8,244 bases of DNA from contig JAPPKI010000490.1 in assembly GCA_028820035.1 (NCBI GenBank), positions 1 through 8,244 of the forward strand, in the 5' to 3' direction. Under the pieces are notes generated by a model that had not been told where the DNA came from, made no database searches, and saw only the letters and a program-made list of their open reading frames with translations. The position numbers were made by a program, and so were the translations under genes. Below, one piece after another: positions 6,732 through 8,244 of this stretch (the stretch's first letter is position 1; the number at the start of each line of letters is the position of its first letter). Source of the DNA: a bacterium. Lineage in GTDB: Bacteria; Actinomycetota; Acidimicrobiia; Acidimicrobiales; Bin134.

Positions 6732-7922
6732 GTGTTGATCTCGTCGGACTCTCACGTTGTCGAACCGGGTGATCTGTGGCTGGAGCGCCTGCCCAAGCAC
6801 CTGCGGAACCGGGCGCCACGAGCGGTACAGGATCCCGATAACCACTACTGGTATTTCGAGGCCCCGGAGATGGGACGGGGAGTAAACCTCACCCTCTCCC
6901 GCAATGCCGGCATTTCCACCCAGGAAGTGGACGCCGCCCTGGCCGCCGATCCCGCTGCCTGGGTCGGAGCTACCGGCGGGCACGATCCGGTGACCCGGCT
7001 GGCTGATATGTGGGTGGACGACACGGTGGCTGACGTGGTCTATCCCACCGCCGGCCTGTCGCTTCTCCAGTACGACGATGTCGAGCTTCAGCTGGCCTGC
7101 ATCCAGGTATACAACGACTGGCTGGCAGAGTTCTGCGCGGTGGACTCCGACCGGATCATTGGCATCGCCATGATCCCCACCTGGGACATCGACGTGGGCG
7201 TGGCCGAGCTCAACCGCTGCGGCGACATGGGTCTCCGAGGCGCCATCATCTGGAGTTCGCCGCCCGCCACCCGGGAGTACAGCTTCTTCTCCAACCGCTA
7301 CGAGCCACTGTGGGCCACCGCCGCCGAGCGGTCCATGCCGATCTCCATCCACATCTTCGGCGGCCACCAAACGAAGGGCATCAGCAACTACGGCGTCACC
7401 GTGGAGGGCACCTACTACTTCGGGATCACATCACGCGATGAGCTGGCCCAGACTACGGCCGAGCTAATCGCCGCCGGGGTTTTTGAGCGCCATCCCAACT
7501 TGCGGATCGTGGCCGCCGAGGGGGGAATCGACTACGCCGCCCGACTGGAGCAGAGACTCGATGTCACCTACAGCGGCGCTTGGGGGCGAATCGACGACAA
7601 CCTGACCATGAAGCCCTCGGAGTATTTCCGGCGCAACGTGTACCTCACCTACATCGAAGACCCCATCGGGCTGAACAATCTCAGGTTCACCGGCAGCGAC
7701 CATTTCATGTGGTCCAGCGACTACCCCCACGGGGCAGCGACTTGGCCCCGGTCCCGCGAGTTCGCCACCAATGAGTTCAATGAGGCCGGTGTGAGCGAAA
7801 CCGACCGGCGCAAGCTCACCCTCACCAACGTGGCCGAGTTGTACGGCATCGACTTGGAGACGGTGAGCCAGCCATCTCCGGTCATCGCCGACCAAGTGGC
7901 GGTGGCTCCAGCGGCTAGCTGA
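6732..7922 (+). CDS. Amidohydrolase family protein (ACMSD/LigW-like TIM barrel)
   Basis: This 396-residue protein belongs to the amidohydrolase_2 superfamily of metal-dependent TIM-barrel hydrolases and decarboxylases. The N-terminal strand holds the D-x-H metal pair in SSDSHVVEP (Asp6, His8). Next come His207 in ISIHIFGGH, a barrel-strand end at IVAAEGG (259-265), and the last-strand SSDYPHGAATWP (328-339), whose Asp330 is the expected metal and catalytic acid. PIGLNNLRFTGSDHFMWSSDYPH is typical of a large actinobacterial group often called predicted metal-dependent hydrolases. Substrates of this group are mostly unknown; related members decarboxylate aromatic acids or open lactones. The start is GTG 6732, with TTG 6735 as alternative; both keep the D-x-H motif near the N-terminus. 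Only a weak AGCAGG (6713-6718) precedes it. It lies 22 bases after the DUF1015 stop, so it probably shares that transcript, and its stop overlaps that of the convergent globin gene. Confidence 0.9.
   Translation: MLISSDSHVVEPGDLWLERLPKHLRNRAPRAVQDPDNHYWYFEAPEMGRGVNLTLSRNAGISTQEVDAALAADPAAWVGATGGHDPVTRLADMWVDDTVADVVYPTAGLSLLQYDDVELQLACIQVYNDWLAEFCAVDSDRIIGIAMIPTWDIDVGVAELNRCGDMGLRGAIIWSSPPATREYSFFSNRYEPLWATAAERSMPISIHIFGGHQTKGISNYGVTVEGTYYFGITSRDELAQTTAELIAAGVFERHPNLRIVAAEGGIDYAARLEQRLDVTYSGAWGRIDDNLTMKPSEYFRRNVYLTYIEDPIGLNNLRFTGSDHFMWSSDYPHGAATWPRSREFATNEFNEAGVSETDRRKLTLTNVAELYGIDLETVSQPSPVIADQVAVAPAAS
7915..7922. other. Overlapping convergent stop codons
   Basis: The 8 bases CTAGCTGA hold both stops: TAG on the minus strand for the globin gene and TGA on the plus strand for the amidohydrolase gene. 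There is no intergenic space, so any terminator for either gene must lie inside the coding sequence of the other. Confidence 0.9.
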
Positions 7923-8244
7923 TCGGCAGCCTTCGAGAATCAGAAGGCGGTGCGGGCGGCTGCTTGTTGATGAGGTGGGTGGCAGCCGACTCGAAGTAGT
8001 CCAGCATGGCAGTGTGGATTTCCTCGGGCAGCTCTGCCGCAGCCAGCGATAACCGCATGTGGCCCATCCAGGCATCCCGCTCGGCACCGCCGATCTCAAA
8101 CGGGGCGTGGCGCATCCGGAGCCGAGGATGGCCCCGCTCAGCGCTGTAGTACGGGGGTCCGCCCCAATACTGGGCCAAGAACCCGGCCAGTCGATGTCGA
8201 GAAGGGCCCAGATCCTCGGGATACAACGGCTGAAGCACCGGGTC
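7915..8244 (-). CDS. glbO: Group II truncated haemoglobin (GlbO-type), C-terminal part (cut by window edge)
   Basis: The last 109 codons of a 2-on-2 globin; the start lies beyond base 8244. It aligns in memory with mycobacterial trHbO throughout. LYPEDL carries the CD1 tyrosine, FLAQYWGGPPYYSAERGHPRLRMRHAPF carries the proximal His F8 in MRHAPF, and RDAWMGHM carries the G8 tryptophan diagnostic of group II. The frame runs unbroken to the edge (DPVLQPLYPED), so the GTG at 8238 is an internal codon and not the start. Such cytosolic haem proteins bind O2 and NO and are linked to oxidative and nitrosative stress or oxygen delivery. Unlike trHbO, which ends soon after the final helix, this protein carries a Pro/Ser-rich tail of roughly 16 residues (KQPPAPPSDSRRLPIS). 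Its stop overlaps the amidohydrolase stop by 8 bases. Confidence 0.92.
   Translation of the reverse strand, partial: DPVLQPLYPEDLGPSRHRLAGFLAQYWGGPPYYSAERGHPRLRMRHAPFEIGGAERDAWMGHMRLSLAAAELPEEIHTAMLDYFESAATHLINKQPPAPPSDSRRLPIS

Noticed and set aside
8232..8238. GTG at 8238 as the start of the globin gene
   Set aside because: The frame continues to the window edge, and the visible part lacks the A, B and C helices that every group II globin has, so the true start is outside.

Overview
The window is ordinary-looking, gene-dense, GC-rich bacterial chromosome. Codon usage is GC-rich, GTG starts are used several times, and the gene set fits an actinomycete-like lineage: an F420-type luciferase-like oxidoreductase, a CoxL-type molybdenum hydroxylase, an AarF/ABC1 protein and a group II (GlbO-type) haemoglobin. 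I lean towards Acidimicrobiia or a related uncultured actinobacterial group, by inference only. No mobile element, CRISPR array, tRNA or rRNA is visible. Coding density is about 97 percent.

The layout is two divergent gene groups plus one convergent gene. The left half (1-3994) is read on the minus strand. In transcription order it holds an AarF/ABC1 atypical kinase, a molybdopterin-binding xanthine dehydrogenase/CO dehydrogenase-family large subunit, and the N-terminal third of a luciferase-like F420-dependent oxidoreductase that leaves the window at base 1. Gaps between them are 43 and 23 bases, so they may form one operon. The right half (4206-7922) is read on the plus strand: a short ACT-type phosphoglycerate dehydrogenase (serA), a DUF1015 protein that starts inside the serA stop codon, and an amidohydrolase 22 bases later. 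A group II truncated haemoglobin enters from the right edge on the minus strand, and its stop codon overlaps the amidohydrolase stop.

The two groups are separated by a 211-base divergent intergenic region (3995-4205). It holds a plausible sigma-70-type promoter facing serA, a hairpin, a 9-base direct repeat spaced 15 bases, a near-perfect 17-base palindrome and a good Shine-Dalgarno before serA.

No dramatic new system stands out. The most useful lead is the tight coupling of serA to DUF1015. The DUF1015 protein carries a central DGHHR motif like that of ParB/sulfiredoxin-fold free serine kinases, which suggests an untested role in serine or phosphoserine metabolism. The second lead is the Mo-hydroxylase large subunit with no FAD or iron-sulfur subunit gene on its upstream side or immediately downstream.
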